A stretch of 43,661 bases of DNA from Niveispirillum sp. (GCF_017996735.1 NZ_JAGOGJ010000052.1:1-43661), one strand, 5' to 3'; positions 1 to 8,055 are shown, counted from the first letter of the stretch. The notes: a model not told the origin generated them from the sequence alone. A program made the numbers and translations.

Positions 1-1
1 G

Positions 2-118
2 TACGATCCCGACACCATCGATGAAATCCCGATGCAATACGCCCTCAGCCGCATCGCAAACCGCAGAAACGCTGCCGCTAAACGCCTCAAAAACAAAAAA
101 GACGCGGGGAACAGCTGA
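2..118 (+). CDS. C-terminal fragment of an unknown gene (cut by window start)
   Basis: An open frame runs from the first bases of the window to a TGA at 116-118 and gives 38 residues with a basic, Arg/Asn/Lys-rich tail (…NRRNAAAKRLKNKKDAGNS). The start lies outside the window. The next gene follows on the same strand about 20 bases later, so the two are probably co-transcribed. No family could be recognised from the short tail. It belongs to the accessory region left of the tRNA-Gly genes. Existence is inferred from the open frame and tight spacing only. Confidence 0.45.
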   Translation, partial: YDPDTIDEIPMQYALSRIANRRNAAAKRLKNKKDAGNS

Positions 119-138
119 CGCTTACCAATCACTTCCCC

Positions 139-615
139 TTGGTTCGGATCATCCGTGCCCGTCCGGGGCGACGCGCGACCGCGATCTTGACCGAAGCCCA
201 ATCCGCCCTTGCCCGCGCGCCAGCGGGCGCGGCTGGTGTTCTTGTCGAACGGATACAGCGTCATTCATTGGATGACGGAAGCGACGGCGACATCATCCTC
301 CTGGATCACGGCAAGGTGGTCGGGAAATTCAGCGCACCGCCGAAACTCGGAGCGGGAAAGGAGGCGTTCGACGACGCGCTTCGACACATGCTCGCCAATG
401 GCTACACCGTCCCGCGCCGCGCCGGTGGCGAGGTTGACCGCAGCCGCCGCGACATCGACGTTGCCGCCTTCATGCTCTGCTGCGACTTGCCGCCCGATAG
501 CGTGGAAGCCGCGATCATGGTCGGCAGCGACAAGGCGGTGGAACGCACCATCGAGAATACCCGATCCTACGCGCGCAACAGGTTGTCTCGCGCAATACAA
601 AAGCTCAAGCCTTAG
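139..615 (+). CDS. hypothetical protein, 158 aa
   Basis: This frame opens with a TTG at 139 (a second TTG lies at 187) and ends at 615. I do not recognise the family. The protein has a short N-terminal segment, an acidic strand-like centre (DGDIILLDHGKVVGKF), and a helical C-terminal half with a KAVERTIENTRSYARNRLSRA segment. No signal peptide or membrane segment is seen. Competing frames on both strands have low-complexity Arg/Ser/Thr content typical of shadows, whereas this frame has balanced composition. It follows the partial gene ending at 118 and runs towards the large minus-strand gene ending at 643, so the two are convergent. The exact start is uncertain because no strong ribosome binding site is visible. 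Confidence 0.5.
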   Translation: MVRIIRARPGRRATAILTEAQSALARAPAGAAGVLVERIQRHSLDDGSDGDIILLDHGKVVGKFSAPPKLGAGKEAFDDALRHMLANGYTVPRRAGGEVDRSRRDIDVAAFMLCCDLPPDSVEAAIMVGSDKAVERTIENTRSYARNRLSRAIQKLKP

Positions 616-642
616 TATCCGCTATCGAATTCACGATGATGA

Positions 643-3600
643 TCACCATTCTGTCTGACGCCGTAGTTCTCCATCCCGTTTGTGGCGCTCCGAATTCCTT
701 CGGAAAGTCTCGGACAGGTGATTTAGAACATTCGCGACATGAGGATGAGTTATCACGCGACCTTCCGACCATGCTTTGTACTGAAGCGCCAATTCAGCAT
801 CCGGCTCGCCCTCACCGACGAAACGTGCTCCAAGTTTGTTATGAGCACCACATGAGAACCCCCGGCCGAGATCATCTGACCAAAATCGCTCCATCGCATT
901 GCAGATGTGTTCCGGGGGCCACAACTGACCATGTGCCTCCGGTGCCCTGGCGAGCGATTCCCCAATCTTTATTGTGGCCAGAGTTTTTCTGGACACCCGT
1001 TCGGCTTGAACCAATGCTTCCTCAATCCAGACCATCAGCTTTTGCTCTGCTTCAGCACCATGTTCCTTCAATCCCGGTATCGCATCAAAGTCATGAAGCA
1101 GATTGAAGAGGTGATGAGCAATAGCGTCGGCGTGGGGCAATGTGCGCCACGATGCAGCCTCTTCGTCCTCGGCACCATCTTCGCGCTTGTAGCTCATCTT
1201 TATCGCTTCAATGAAAAACGCCGGATCGTTTTCGAACGCCTTTGTTAGAAATGGGAAGCCATATCCGGTATGATCGAGAAGTGAATAGCATTCGAATTCC
1301 AGCCTTAGCATCACCTGCTCATCTCTATCATCGCACCTTCCCATTTTCTTGAAGAGTTCGACGGCATCAAATCGCAAATTATTAATAGAATTTCCATCCT
1401 TCTGCCCCGACAAAATTGTTGAAATTGCTTCAAGCGCCCGCAAATGAAGGGCAAAAGAGAGCGGCACATCCGCGTGGCATATGGTCATCACGGCGTTATA
1501 GTTCTGACCATACCGGAACAGGTAATTTACGGCACGAGTGACAACTTCACTCGTATCGCCATAACGGCACCAACCAGCACCTTTCCAATACGCTTCCTCC
1601 GCATCTTCCCCACGCTGAGCGAGCAAATCCCACAACTCCGGCGTTGCCGGAAACCCCTGTGCCATCCTCCCAAACGAACGGCTATCAAGATTATCTGCGT
1701 ACCTCCACGCCTCTTCTGCGATCTTTGAATAAACACTAGAAATAAAGCACCGCGCCACCACTCCGCTGGTTTCATTGCCGGTCACAAACATAGAAAATAT
1801 GCGCTGTTTACCTTCATCATCGATATCGGAGTTAGCGATAGCCTCACCAACAAACCCCGGAAAGTTTGTCGAGCTAGCTAGGCGTTCAAGTCCTTCAAAG
1901 CCATGCTTTGCGTATATCGCCGCCACCGCATTCGCTCTATGGCAACTGAGGTCCTTATCGCCCCCTTGCAAATACCGGTGGGGAAAATGCTCAATGAAAA
2001 GCCACCTTACCACCTCCACCACATCGTCCGGCTCAATGTCCGTAGCCAGATTCTTAATTGCCGCCAGCCTCTCTTTCGGCATCACCCAATTTGCATCCGG
2101 AAACGCCTCATGTCGCCGGTACAAAGACATCAAATGCTGATAAATCGTCACGGCCTTATCAGAAGGTGCCGACGGGTGAGCATAGTTTGCGCGCAGATGA
2201 CTCAAGATTACGTCTGCTGCCTCCGGGCGGACGTCGTCCAGCATATCAATCAGCTTGCACCAGTGCTCGACATCATCACCAGCATGTTCGATAAGGAGAG
2301 CGAGCAGTGTGTCGCAACGCATCCAAAGATCGCCCCAGGTGACGGGCTGATCGGGCGTTCCGGCAATCTGACGGAAACGCGGTCCATGATCAACGATCCT
2401 AAATGATCGTCCAGTTGGGATGATCGAGAAAATAAGACTCCAAACTGCATTCCCGTGACTGCGCATGAATATTGAAAGCAGGGTCAATTGATCAGAGTAC
2501 GCCGCCACGTTATCCGGCATTTGGGGACAAAAGGTCTCACTAAATACGGTATTCGGGCGTGGCGAAGAATTGTCGCCCGGATCGAGCGCATTGAGTGCAA
2601 TCAAGCAATCCCCGCAGCGGCGCAAAGTGCGCGGGAACCACCGCGCACGCTGAATAGCCCACATGACGTATACGTGAGGGGAGGTGGAAGACATAAAGTC
2701 CGATTTCTGAAATAGGAGTCGGGCACTCTCTGGACTTCGGATCAATCCTTCAAGTTGACTAAGAAATTCGTCGGGGGCAACCTCTGCCAGATCAGGAAGC
2801 AGGGGGCCAATAGATATCCAACGTTCAATTTCTGTCGGAGGTGAAAGCGCTTCGCGTAGCAGATAGCCAGCAATAGCTCCAGCCGTCGGGTTAACTCCAA
2901 GCCCTATACGGTCTTCGCTCCCTGCAATCCGTGCCAGTTGTTCGACAAGGCCATCCCGCAGTTGCGCAGAATGACGGAAGTCCTTTCCATATATGGATGA
3001 AAACCAACGTTTTTCAGGTGGCAAATCCAATCGAGGATCGCGCTCTTGAAGAAGTGCAAGAATAAGGTTGCGATATCGATCCCAAGTCGCTTGAGATATC
3101 TCTCTTCCAAGCAGACGCCACGCATCAACTGGTGATGTCAAAACCACGATGTCACCGTATTGACGAACTGGTGCATCTTGAATATTAAAGAATGGACGAA
3201 TGCTATTTTCCCATTGATCGTAAGCTTGCCCGGCAAGAATGCTCAGCGCCTCTTGATCACCTTCATGACACCTGTTCCATCGGCCGGCAAGTAGAGCAGG
3301 GATCAACGCCTGAGCAGACGTTGGAGTAGCCCACGATGGAGCTTGTCGTTCAACCGCCTTTGACAACTGTCGTGCCAGCACCTGTAGACTGCGTCCACAA
3401 TTATCAGCATAACGGCGAGCAATTTGCTCAGAGAGGCCGGTGCCTTCCAAAGCAACCTTCAGCTTTTCGCGATCCAACCAAGGCGCAACCACTACATCAT
3501 CTTCGCCTGCCGACCAGCCACTTGGAATAATAATCCAATGTCCTCGCCTAGTGGCGTCGCCAAGACCAAGTGCACCGTTTGGAAAAAACGGAATCAATAC

Positions 3601-4401
3601 CAATGGACGGTGCTGTGCCGCAATTTGACGCCAAGCATTCTCTGAGTAGACGACAATTGCGTTAGAAAACAAAAATTCCTCTGCATCGCCTTTTTCCAAT
3701 TTCGCCCATGCCGCTATAAGAAGGATAGCCTCCTCTGCGGTGTCTGCTTTGATGCGGATGATAGGACTGTTCCCTTCGCTCCATTCACAGAGTTTTTCTC
3801 CGAGCGACTCTCGACCAGCCAAAATGATTCCAGGTGTAAGTTCCGGGGTGGTATCTGTTGTGCATCTATCCCAGAATGCGTCCAGTGCTTCAATCCCGTC
3901 CGTTGGCTTGCCATGTACATGCCCGAGCCATGCCGCGACCGATGGCGTTTGCTCAAGCCACGTTTCAAGATCATCAGCGTCAAGTACGCAAACGTTCTTC
4001 CAAGGACCAGCGGTCCTTTTGGTGTTGATCCAATCCTCTTTCGTCTGCGTTCCTATCGGCCAACGGCGAGCGGTCACGATCACAAGTGTTGTCTTTGATG
4101 GTGCCTGTCCGATTGGGTTGGTGGTTCGGGTTCGGTAGTCTCTGTTTGCCTTGTCGATGACCTCGCTGCTTGTTCCAAACTCCCATGCTGAATGGCCTTC
4201 GGGAACGAAGAATGCCGCTTGCTCACACGTAAGTGTACCGTCCCATCCGGGTCGATTAACGCTGTCACCGCCGGGCATCGAAATATGTTCTATCCGATCA
4301 ACGCTGGCGAAAATCAGTCTGCGGACGATCACCGACAGTTCTTCCTGGGAAATCCGCGTGTCGGCCCAGTGGTGAAGATCGGTCGCCGTAATCCATCGCA
4401 T
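643..4401 (-). CDS. large unknown protein (1252 aa), candidate nuclease/defence protein
   Basis: I chose the ATG at 4401 because GGAG lies 6 bases upstream; longer starts (4413, 4494) have no such site, and 4494 would overlap the gene before it. The N-terminal ~150 residues resemble a small alpha/beta nuclease-like domain: PGWDG (51-55), WEFG (73-76), then Lys84 and an NRDY segment. This hints at a PD-(D/E)xK fold, but the usual ExK is ExG here, so catalysis is inference. Residues about 190-350 look like a degenerate NTPase or sensor module with no Walker A motif. The remaining ~900 residues are helical and repeat-like, as in large defence proteins. No signal peptide or transmembrane segment is seen. 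Its GC content is visibly lower than the rest of the window and it sits in a tRNA-flanked island, which suggests horizontal transfer. It may be co-transcribed with the small exported-protein gene upstream (gap of 38 bases). Confidence 0.75.
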   Translation of the reverse strand: MRWITATDLHHWADTRISQEELSVIVRRLIFASVDRIEHISMPGGDSVNRPGWDGTLTCEQAAFFVPEGHSAWEFGTSSEVIDKANRDYRTRTTNPIGQAPSKTTLVIVTARRWPIGTQTKEDWINTKRTAGPWKNVCVLDADDLETWLEQTPSVAAWLGHVHGKPTDGIEALDAFWDRCTTDTTPELTPGIILAGRESLGEKLCEWSEGNSPIIRIKADTAEEAILLIAAWAKLEKGDAEEFLFSNAIVVYSENAWRQIAAQHRPLVLIPFFPNGALGLGDATRRGHWIIIPSGWSAGEDDVVVAPWLDREKLKVALEGTGLSEQIARRYADNCGRSLQVLARQLSKAVERQAPSWATPTSAQALIPALLAGRWNRCHEGDQEALSILAGQAYDQWENSIRPFFNIQDAPVRQYGDIVVLTSPVDAWRLLGREISQATWDRYRNLILALLQERDPRLDLPPEKRWFSSIYGKDFRHSAQLRDGLVEQLARIAGSEDRIGLGVNPTAGAIAGYLLREALSPPTEIERWISIGPLLPDLAEVAPDEFLSQLEGLIRSPESARLLFQKSDFMSSTSPHVYVMWAIQRARWFPRTLRRCGDCLIALNALDPGDNSSPRPNTVFSETFCPQMPDNVAAYSDQLTLLSIFMRSHGNAVWSLIFSIIPTGRSFRIVDHGPRFRQIAGTPDQPVTWGDLWMRCDTLLALLIEHAGDDVEHWCKLIDMLDDVRPEAADVILSHLRANYAHPSAPSDKAVTIYQHLMSLYRRHEAFPDANWVMPKERLAAIKNLATDIEPDDVVEVVRWLFIEHFPHRYLQGGDKDLSCHRANAVAAIYAKHGFEGLERLASSTNFPGFVGEAIANSDIDDEGKQRIFSMFVTGNETSGVVARCFISSVYSKIAEEAWRYADNLDSRSFGRMAQGFPATPELWDLLAQRGEDAEEAYWKGAGWCRYGDTSEVVTRAVNYLFRYGQNYNAVMTICHADVPLSFALHLRALEAISTILSGQKDGNSINNLRFDAVELFKKMGRCDDRDEQVMLRLEFECYSLLDHTGYGFPFLTKAFENDPAFFIEAIKMSYKREDGAEDEEAASWRTLPHADAIAHHLFNLLHDFDAIPGLKEHGAEAEQKLMVWIEEALVQAERVSRKTLATIKIGESLARAPEAHGQLWPPEHICNAMERFWSDDLGRGFSCGAHNKLGARFVGEGEPDAELALQYKAWSEGRVITHPHVANVLNHLSETFRRNSERHKRDGELRRQTEW

Positions 4402-4439
4402 ACCGCGCTCCATCGTGCAGACGCGCGGCAGTATACCGC

Positions 4440-4904
4440 TCAAGGGGTTGCCGGCAAAGCCCGCATGGTTTGATCGGCTTCCGATTGCTCCCAAATTCGC
4501 TTTCGCAGCGCCTCAGTACATCCCCCTGTGGCATACAGGCCGCTGGTGCGCTGCATCGGCGCGTTTGCCCCGCGTGCAGTCAGCACCGCTTCCGTTTGCC
4601 GACGTTCACGGGCCGCGTCGTCGTACCGCTCCGCCAGATCATCCCACGCCGTCACGTCCACGCCTTGCTTGATCGCTGCGGCGAGGAACGGTGTGCGGAG
4701 ATCGATCATGCCCCAGCCGCATATTTCGTATGTAACGGCATCGTTCGCGGCCACGTCCGCTGCGTGAAGCCACCGCTGAAACGCGAGAAAGCCGGAGCCG
4801 CGTTCTTCTGCCTGTGAGTCACTTGTGGCGACGGAGAGCGTAAAGGCGGCAGCAAGGACGGCGTTTGCGCGCACATTGTAGCGAAGAGGCAGCACGGCCA
4901 ACAC
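4440..4904 (-). CDS. small exported hypothetical protein, 154 aa
   Basis: The predicted protein starts with a short basic segment, a hydrophobic stretch (ANAVLAAAFTLSVA) and a likely signal peptidase site after SQA near residue 32, so it is probably periplasmic. The mature part is about 120 residues with three Cys (CGWGM, GGCTE and one in the signal region) and acidic helices; I do not recognise the family. The start is GTG at 4904; an alternative GTG at 4895 has GGAG 8 bases upstream and would only shorten the signal peptide. It is the first gene of the minus-strand pair with the large unknown protein and is divergent from the XRE regulator, with a shared 77-base promoter region. Confidence 0.55.
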   Translation of the reverse strand: MLAVLPLRYNVRANAVLAAAFTLSVATSDSQAEERGSGFLAFQRWLHAADVAANDAVTYEICGWGMIDLRTPFLAAAIKQGVDVTAWDDLAERYDDAARERRQTEAVLTARGANAPMQRTSGLYATGGCTEALRKRIWEQSEADQTMRALPATP

Positions 4905-4911
4905 TCCATGC

Positions 4912-4941
4912 CGTTATGGGCGGCTCGATAAGCCCATAACG
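4912..4941. promoter_or_regulatory. 10-bp inverted repeat, candidate operator of the XRE regulator
   Basis: CGTTATGGGC (4912-4921) and GCCCATAACG (4932-4941) form a perfect inverted repeat with a 10-base spacer, in the short gap between the divergent exported-protein gene and the XRE regulator. The centre-to-centre spacing of 20 bases fits a dimeric helix-turn-helix repressor binding one DNA face. Binding and autoregulation are inference. Confidence 0.45.
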
Positions 4942-4981
4942 TGCATAGATACGGGCCGTCTGGCTAGTCCATTTTGTTCCT

Positions 4982-5329
4982 ATGCAGGGATTTGGCGACA
5001 GATTGCGCGAACGGGCGCGGCTCTTGGGGATATCGGACGCGGAAGTGGCCCGACGTGTCGGCTTGGGTGAGCGTCGGTACGCCCATTATGTCGCGGACAC
5101 GCGCGAACCCGACCTTGCGACGCTGGTGAAGATCAGCCGGACGCTCGACGTCACGCCGAACGAACTGCTTGGCGTTGCCGACGTGCGGGAAGAGCCGGAA
5201 GAGCGCGAGCGGCTGGTGAGCGAGCTTCTGTCGGTGATTCGTTCGCTGTCGGATGAGGGGCTGCGCATCGCCATCAAGCAATCCGCCGTCTTGATGGACT
5301 TCCACCGCACCGATTCGGTGACGGAGTAG
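4982..5329 (+). CDS. XRE-family helix-turn-helix regulator, 115 aa
   Basis: A small cytoplasmic DNA-binding protein. The Xre/HTH_3 domain covers about residues 4-66: FGDRLRERARLLGISDAEVA, then RRVGLGERRYAHYVADTREP as the recognition region, then LATLVKISRTLDVTPNELLG. The C-terminal ~45 residues are helical and charged, probably for dimerisation. It is divergent from the exported-protein/large-protein pair and probably controls them, and itself, through the inverted repeat at 4912-4941. Small XRE repressors are common in mobile and defence islands. No target is proven. The ATG follows CATTTTGTTCCT, so the ribosome binding site is weak. Confidence 0.85.
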   Translation: MQGFGDRLRERARLLGISDAEVARRVGLGERRYAHYVADTREPDLATLVKISRTLDVTPNELLGVADVREEPEERERLVSELLSVIRSLSDEGLRIAIKQSAVLMDFHRTDSVTE

Positions 5330-5632
5330 CGCAATCGGGATCGTTGTCCCGTGCTACCAGCAACGGAAAGGCTTCCGTGCGGCGATATGCGTGGTGTCGG
5401 ACCTGACAAGGGGTGCGCGGCGCTCATGAAAGCCCCCTTTTGGATTTGGCGGGGGGAGTGTGGGGGATGGTCGAAGGTGAACCCTCCCGCCCCGCGCCGA
5501 TCACGCACCGTCATGTGCTGACGATCCCGCGCGGGTGCGACGCTCGCCACTGAACGAAGCGCCGCTTCCGATACGGGGGCGCGTCGCCCGACTCCGGTTG
5601 GGCGTCGCCCCGAGCATCCCGCCGGACGGACG

Positions 5633-5696
5633 GTGGACACCACGGACGGCGATGGTGTCCACCACTTTCGTTCCGGTGGACACCATGTGGACACCA
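5633..5696. repeat. four copies of the 10-mer GTGGACACCA (three direct, one inverted)
   Basis: GTGGACACCA occurs at 5633-5642, 5676-5685 and 5687-5696 on the plus strand, and as its complement TGGTGTCCAC at 5653-5662. The last two copies are 11 bases apart, about one helical turn. Four exact 10-mers in 64 bases are not expected by chance. The position just outside the tRNA-Gly 3' end suggests binding sites for an integrase or excisionase (arm-type) or for a repressor; this is inference. Confidence 0.7.
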
Positions 5697-5707
5697 GCCC
5701 AAACGAC

Positions 5708-5738
5708 TAGGGGCCGTCTGCTGAACAGACGGCCCCTA
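5708..5738. terminator. 13-bp perfect hairpin, terminator-like
   Basis: TAGGGGCCGTCTG (5708-5720), loop CTGAA, CAGACGGCCCCTA (5726-5738). The stem extends further (GAC/GTC) if one bulged base is allowed. It lies directly downstream of the minus-strand tRNA-Gly genes and could end their transcript, but neither side has a long T tract (minus side: TAGTCGTTTG). A recombination-site role is an alternative. Confidence 0.55.
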
Positions 5739-5763
5739 AGTCATTGATATTCCGCTCTAAAAC

Positions 5764-5838
5764 TGGAGCGGGCGAAGGGATTCGAACCCTCGACCCCAAC
5801 CTTGGCAAGGTTGTGCTCTACCCCTGAGCTACGCCCGC
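5764..5838 (-). tRNA. tRNA-Gly (anticodon GCC), copy 1
   Basis: On the minus strand the sequence begins GCGGGCGTAGCTCAGGGGT and ends CGCCCGCTCCA, giving a 75-nt cloverleaf with a 7-bp acceptor stem (GCGGGCG/CGCCCGC), a D arm, the anticodon loop TTGCCAA with anticodon GCC (Gly), and a TTCGAAT T loop. CCA is encoded. It is identical to the second copy, with a gap of 44 bases. It is the likely integration target for the island on its 3' side. Confidence 0.97.
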
Positions 5839-5882
5839 ATCACCAGACAGGCCCGCCCTTTCAGGCGGTGGGTTTTCGGAAC

Positions 5883-5957
5883 TGGAGCGGGCGAAGGGAT
5901 TCGAACCCTCGACCCCAACCTTGGCAAGGTTGTGCTCTACCCCTGAGCTACGCCCGC
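5883..5957 (-). tRNA. tRNA-Gly (anticodon GCC), copy 2
   Basis: This is the same 75-nt tRNA as the copy at 5764-5838, again with encoded CCA, and it is the promoter-proximal copy. Both tRNAs and three flanking bases form a perfect 78-bp direct repeat (5761-5838 and 5880-5957). The promoter candidate at 6002-6029 reads into it. Confidence 0.97.
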
Positions 5958-6001
5958 CCATTTCCGAAGTCCGTCCGGGTCGTCCCCGGCGGTGAGCGCG
6001 G

Positions 6002-6029
6002 AATATAGCCATCAAACTTTGCCATGCAA
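6002..6029 (-). promoter_or_regulatory. sigma-70-type promoter for the tRNA-Gly pair
   Basis: On the minus strand, TTGCAT (complement of 6024-6029) is followed after 16 bases by TATATT (complement of 6002-6007), about 45 bases before the first tRNA. Both boxes are close to consensus for a vegetative promoter. Confidence 0.55.
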
Positions 6030-6103
6030 GGACTTTTTTTGCCCTGCTTGCGGATTTTTCCAACCGCACCATCTCCCCCGTGCCCGACATCCCATCGGGA
6101 GAT

Positions 6104-6132
6104 TTGCCGCCGGGCCATGGGCGCTCTATATA
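6104..6132 (+). promoter_or_regulatory. sigma-70-type promoter for cnoX
   Basis: TTGCCG (6104-6109), a 17-base spacer, then TATATA (6127-6132), 65 bases before the cnoX ATG. It is divergent from the tRNA promoter. Confidence 0.5.
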
Positions 6133-6197
6133 AGCCAGTGACGATCCCCGCGTGACGGGGCCATAGATTGATCACCCGATCCAGGAACAGGAACCCC

Positions 6198-7118
6198 ATG
6201 TTCTCGCCCACGCCCGCCCCCCAGCCCAAGCCCGCCGCAACCGACCTGATCAAGGATGGCAGCGACGCCGGTTTCATGGCCGATGTCATCGAGGCGTCGC
6301 AGCAGGTGCCCGTCATCGTCGATTTCTGGGCCACCTGGTGCGGCCCGTGCAAGACGCTGGGCCCCATCCTGGAAAAGGCCGTGATCGCCGCCAAGGGTGC
6401 CGTGAAGCTGGTGAAGATCGACACCGACAAGCATCCGGCCGTGGCCGGGCAGTTGCGCGTGCAGTCGATCCCCACCGTCTATGCCTTTTTCCAGGGCCGT
6501 CCCGTGGACGGGTTCCAGGGGGCATTGCCGGAAAGCCAGATCAAGGCCTTCATCGAACGGCTGGTGAAGCTGTCGGGTGGCGCGGGTGCCATCGACATCG
6601 CCGCCATCCTGGCCGAGGCCAAGGACCTGCTGGATGCCGGGGATGCACAGGGTGCGGCCGCCATCTATCAGGAAGTGCTGGCGGAGGAGCCGGAGAACGC
6701 GGCCGCCTATGCCGGCGTCATTCGCTGCCTGCTGGCCGTGGGTGAGACGGATGCCGCCAAGGGCATGGTCGCCGACGCACCGGCCGGCATCGCCAAGTCG
6801 GCTGAACTGGCGGCGATCAAGTCGCAGATCGAACTGTCCGAGCAGGCGGCCCAGGCCGGTCCGCTGGACGACCTGAAGGCTGCCGTCACCGCAGACCCGG
6901 CCAACCATCAGGCCCGCTATGATTACGCCCTGGCGCTGTACGCCGCCGGCCGCAACGAGGAAGCCCTGGATGCGCTGCTGGAGATCGTGAAGCGCGACCG
7001 GGAATGGAACGACAAGGGCGCCCGCACCCAGTTGCTGAAAATCTTCGAGGCGCTGGGCCCGATGGACAAGCTGGTCATCCAGGCTCGCCGCAAACTGTCA
7101 TCGCTGCTGTTCGCATGA
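6198..7118 (+). CDS. cnoX: thioredoxin-like co-chaperone CnoX (YbbN)
   Basis: The protein (306 aa) has an N-terminal thioredoxin domain (about 15-125) with the redox motif WCGPC (Cys48 and Cys51), then a TPR-type helical C-terminal half ending KLVIQARRKLSSLLFA, as in the CnoX/YbbN family. CnoX binds unfolding proteins, protects them from over-oxidation and passes them to GroEL. The E. coli protein lacks a full CxxC, while alphaproteobacterial members keep it and can act as disulphide reductases; this one has both Cys. I chose the ATG at 6198 rather than an in-frame TTG at 6168 because it precedes the conserved domain at the usual distance. Its stop overlaps the next start (ATGA), so it heads an operon with three small genes. 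Confidence 0.93.
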   Translation: MFSPTPAPQPKPAATDLIKDGSDAGFMADVIEASQQVPVIVDFWATWCGPCKTLGPILEKAVIAAKGAVKLVKIDTDKHPAVAGQLRVQSIPTVYAFFQGRPVDGFQGALPESQIKAFIERLVKLSGGAGAIDIAAILAEAKDLLDAGDAQGAAAIYQEVLAEEPENAAAYAGVIRCLLAVGETDAAKGMVADAPAGIAKSAELAAIKSQIELSEQAAQAGPLDDLKAAVTADPANHQARYDYALALYAAGRNEEALDALLEIVKRDREWNDKGARTQLLKIFEALGPMDKLVIQARRKLSSLLFA

Positions 7119-7774
7119 GCCAGAACCCGTTCGACCTGCCCCATGACCAGTTGCCGGAAACTATCCCCGTCTTTCCCTTGACGGGGGTGCTTCTCCTGCC
7201 GCGCGGGAAACTGCCGCTCAATATCTTCGAGCCGCGCTATCTCAACATGGTGCAGGACGCGCTGGCCACGAACCGCATGATCGGCATGATCCAGCCCCGC
7301 GACGGCGGGGCCGGGCCTAACCCGCCGCTCTATGATATCGGCTGTGTCGGCCGCATCACCAGCTTCAGCGAGACCGAGGATGGCCGTTTCCTGATCACCC
7401 TGACGGGGGTGAGCCGGTTCCGCATCACGCAGGAGATGGCAACCACGCGCGGGTACCGGCGCATCGTGGCCGACTGGGCGGGGTTCGCCGCCGATCTGGC
7501 CGAGGATGCCCCCTGCGACGTGGACCGCGCCCGGCTGGACGGGGTGCTGCGCGCCTATTTCAAGCAGCAGGGCATCAGCGCCAATTGGGATTCGGTGGCC
7601 CAGGCGCCGCTGGACCGGCTGGTCACCTCGCTGGCCATGATCTGCCCCTTCGACGCGCCGGAAAAGCAGGCCCTGCTGGAAAGCCCGGACCTGAACGCCC
7701 GCGCCCAGCTTCTGCTGGCGCTGGTGGAGATGGCCGTGCATGAGGATGGCGACAGCGGCGGCGCCCGTCACTGA
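7115..7774 (+). CDS. Lon-substrate-binding-domain protein (LON_substr_bdg), 219 aa
   Basis: This is a stand-alone version of the N-terminal substrate-binding domain of Lon protease, without the ATPase and protease parts. The family pattern is clear: IPVFPLTGVLLLPRGKLPLN, then IFEPRYLNMVQDAL, and a later GCVGRITSFSETEDGRFLI segment. It is cytoplasmic; the biochemical role is not established, although such proteins are expected to bind unfolded chains or other quality-control partners. The ATG overlaps the cnoX stop (ATGA), so translational coupling with cnoX is likely. The pairing of a holdase with a Lon-type domain supports a proteostasis role. Confidence 0.92.
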   Translation: MSQNPFDLPHDQLPETIPVFPLTGVLLLPRGKLPLNIFEPRYLNMVQDALATNRMIGMIQPRDGGAGPNPPLYDIGCVGRITSFSETEDGRFLITLTGVSRFRITQEMATTRGYRRIVADWAGFAADLAEDAPCDVDRARLDGVLRAYFKQQGISANWDSVAQAPLDRLVTSLAMICPFDAPEKQALLESPDLNARAQLLLALVEMAVHEDGDSGGARH

Positions 7775-7844
7775 TACCTGCGCCCGTCGGCGCGGATACG
7801 AGTTGATTTCCGACCCCGAGACCTGTCCCGAAAGGACCCCCGTG

Positions 7845-8054
7845 ATGACCGACGCCAACAGCCCGACCGACAGCGCCCGCGTCGATCCCCGTTTGCTGGA
7901 AATCCTGGTCTGCCCGCTGACCAAGGGGCCGCTGCGTTATGACGCCGTGGCACAGGAACTGATCTCTGATCAGGCGAAGCTGGCCTATCCCATCCGCGAC
8001 GGCATTCCCATCATGCTGGTGGACGAGGCGCGCCGTCTGGACGCCGCCGCCTGA
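7845..8054 (+). CDS. Trm112-family protein, 69 aa
   Basis: A small protein with the Trm112/YcaR pattern RLLEILVCPLTKGPLRYD…ELISDQAKLAYPIRDGIPIML. In other organisms Trm112-like proteins are small partners of methyltransferases. Only one Cys of the usual metal-binding set (CPLTKGPL) is present, as in other alphaproteobacterial members. I chose the ATG at 7845; AAGGAC lies about 8 bases upstream. It is 70 bases after the Lon-domain gene and one base before the DUF971 gene, so it belongs to the cnoX operon. Confidence 0.9.
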   Translation: MTDANSPTDSARVDPRLLEILVCPLTKGPLRYDAVAQELISDQAKLAYPIRDGIPIMLVDEARRLDAAA

Positions 8055-8055
8055 C

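Larger units (their letters stand above)
5330..5763. other. non-coding island edge next to the tRNA genes
   Basis: I see no convincing gene in these 434 bases. Several frames are open on both strands, but their composition is that of GC-rich shadow frames and none has a good ribosome binding site. The stretch contains a G-rich tract (5449-5468), the GTGGACACCA cluster at 5633-5696 and the long hairpin at 5708-5738. It fits the attachment-site side of an integrated element, but no integrase and no second copy of the tRNA end is inside the window. Confidence 0.5.

Noticed and set aside
5086..5694. Minus-strand 202-residue frame across the island edge
   Set aside because: Low-complexity Arg/Ser/Pro content, no ribosome binding site, and it overlaps the XRE gene and the repeat cluster.
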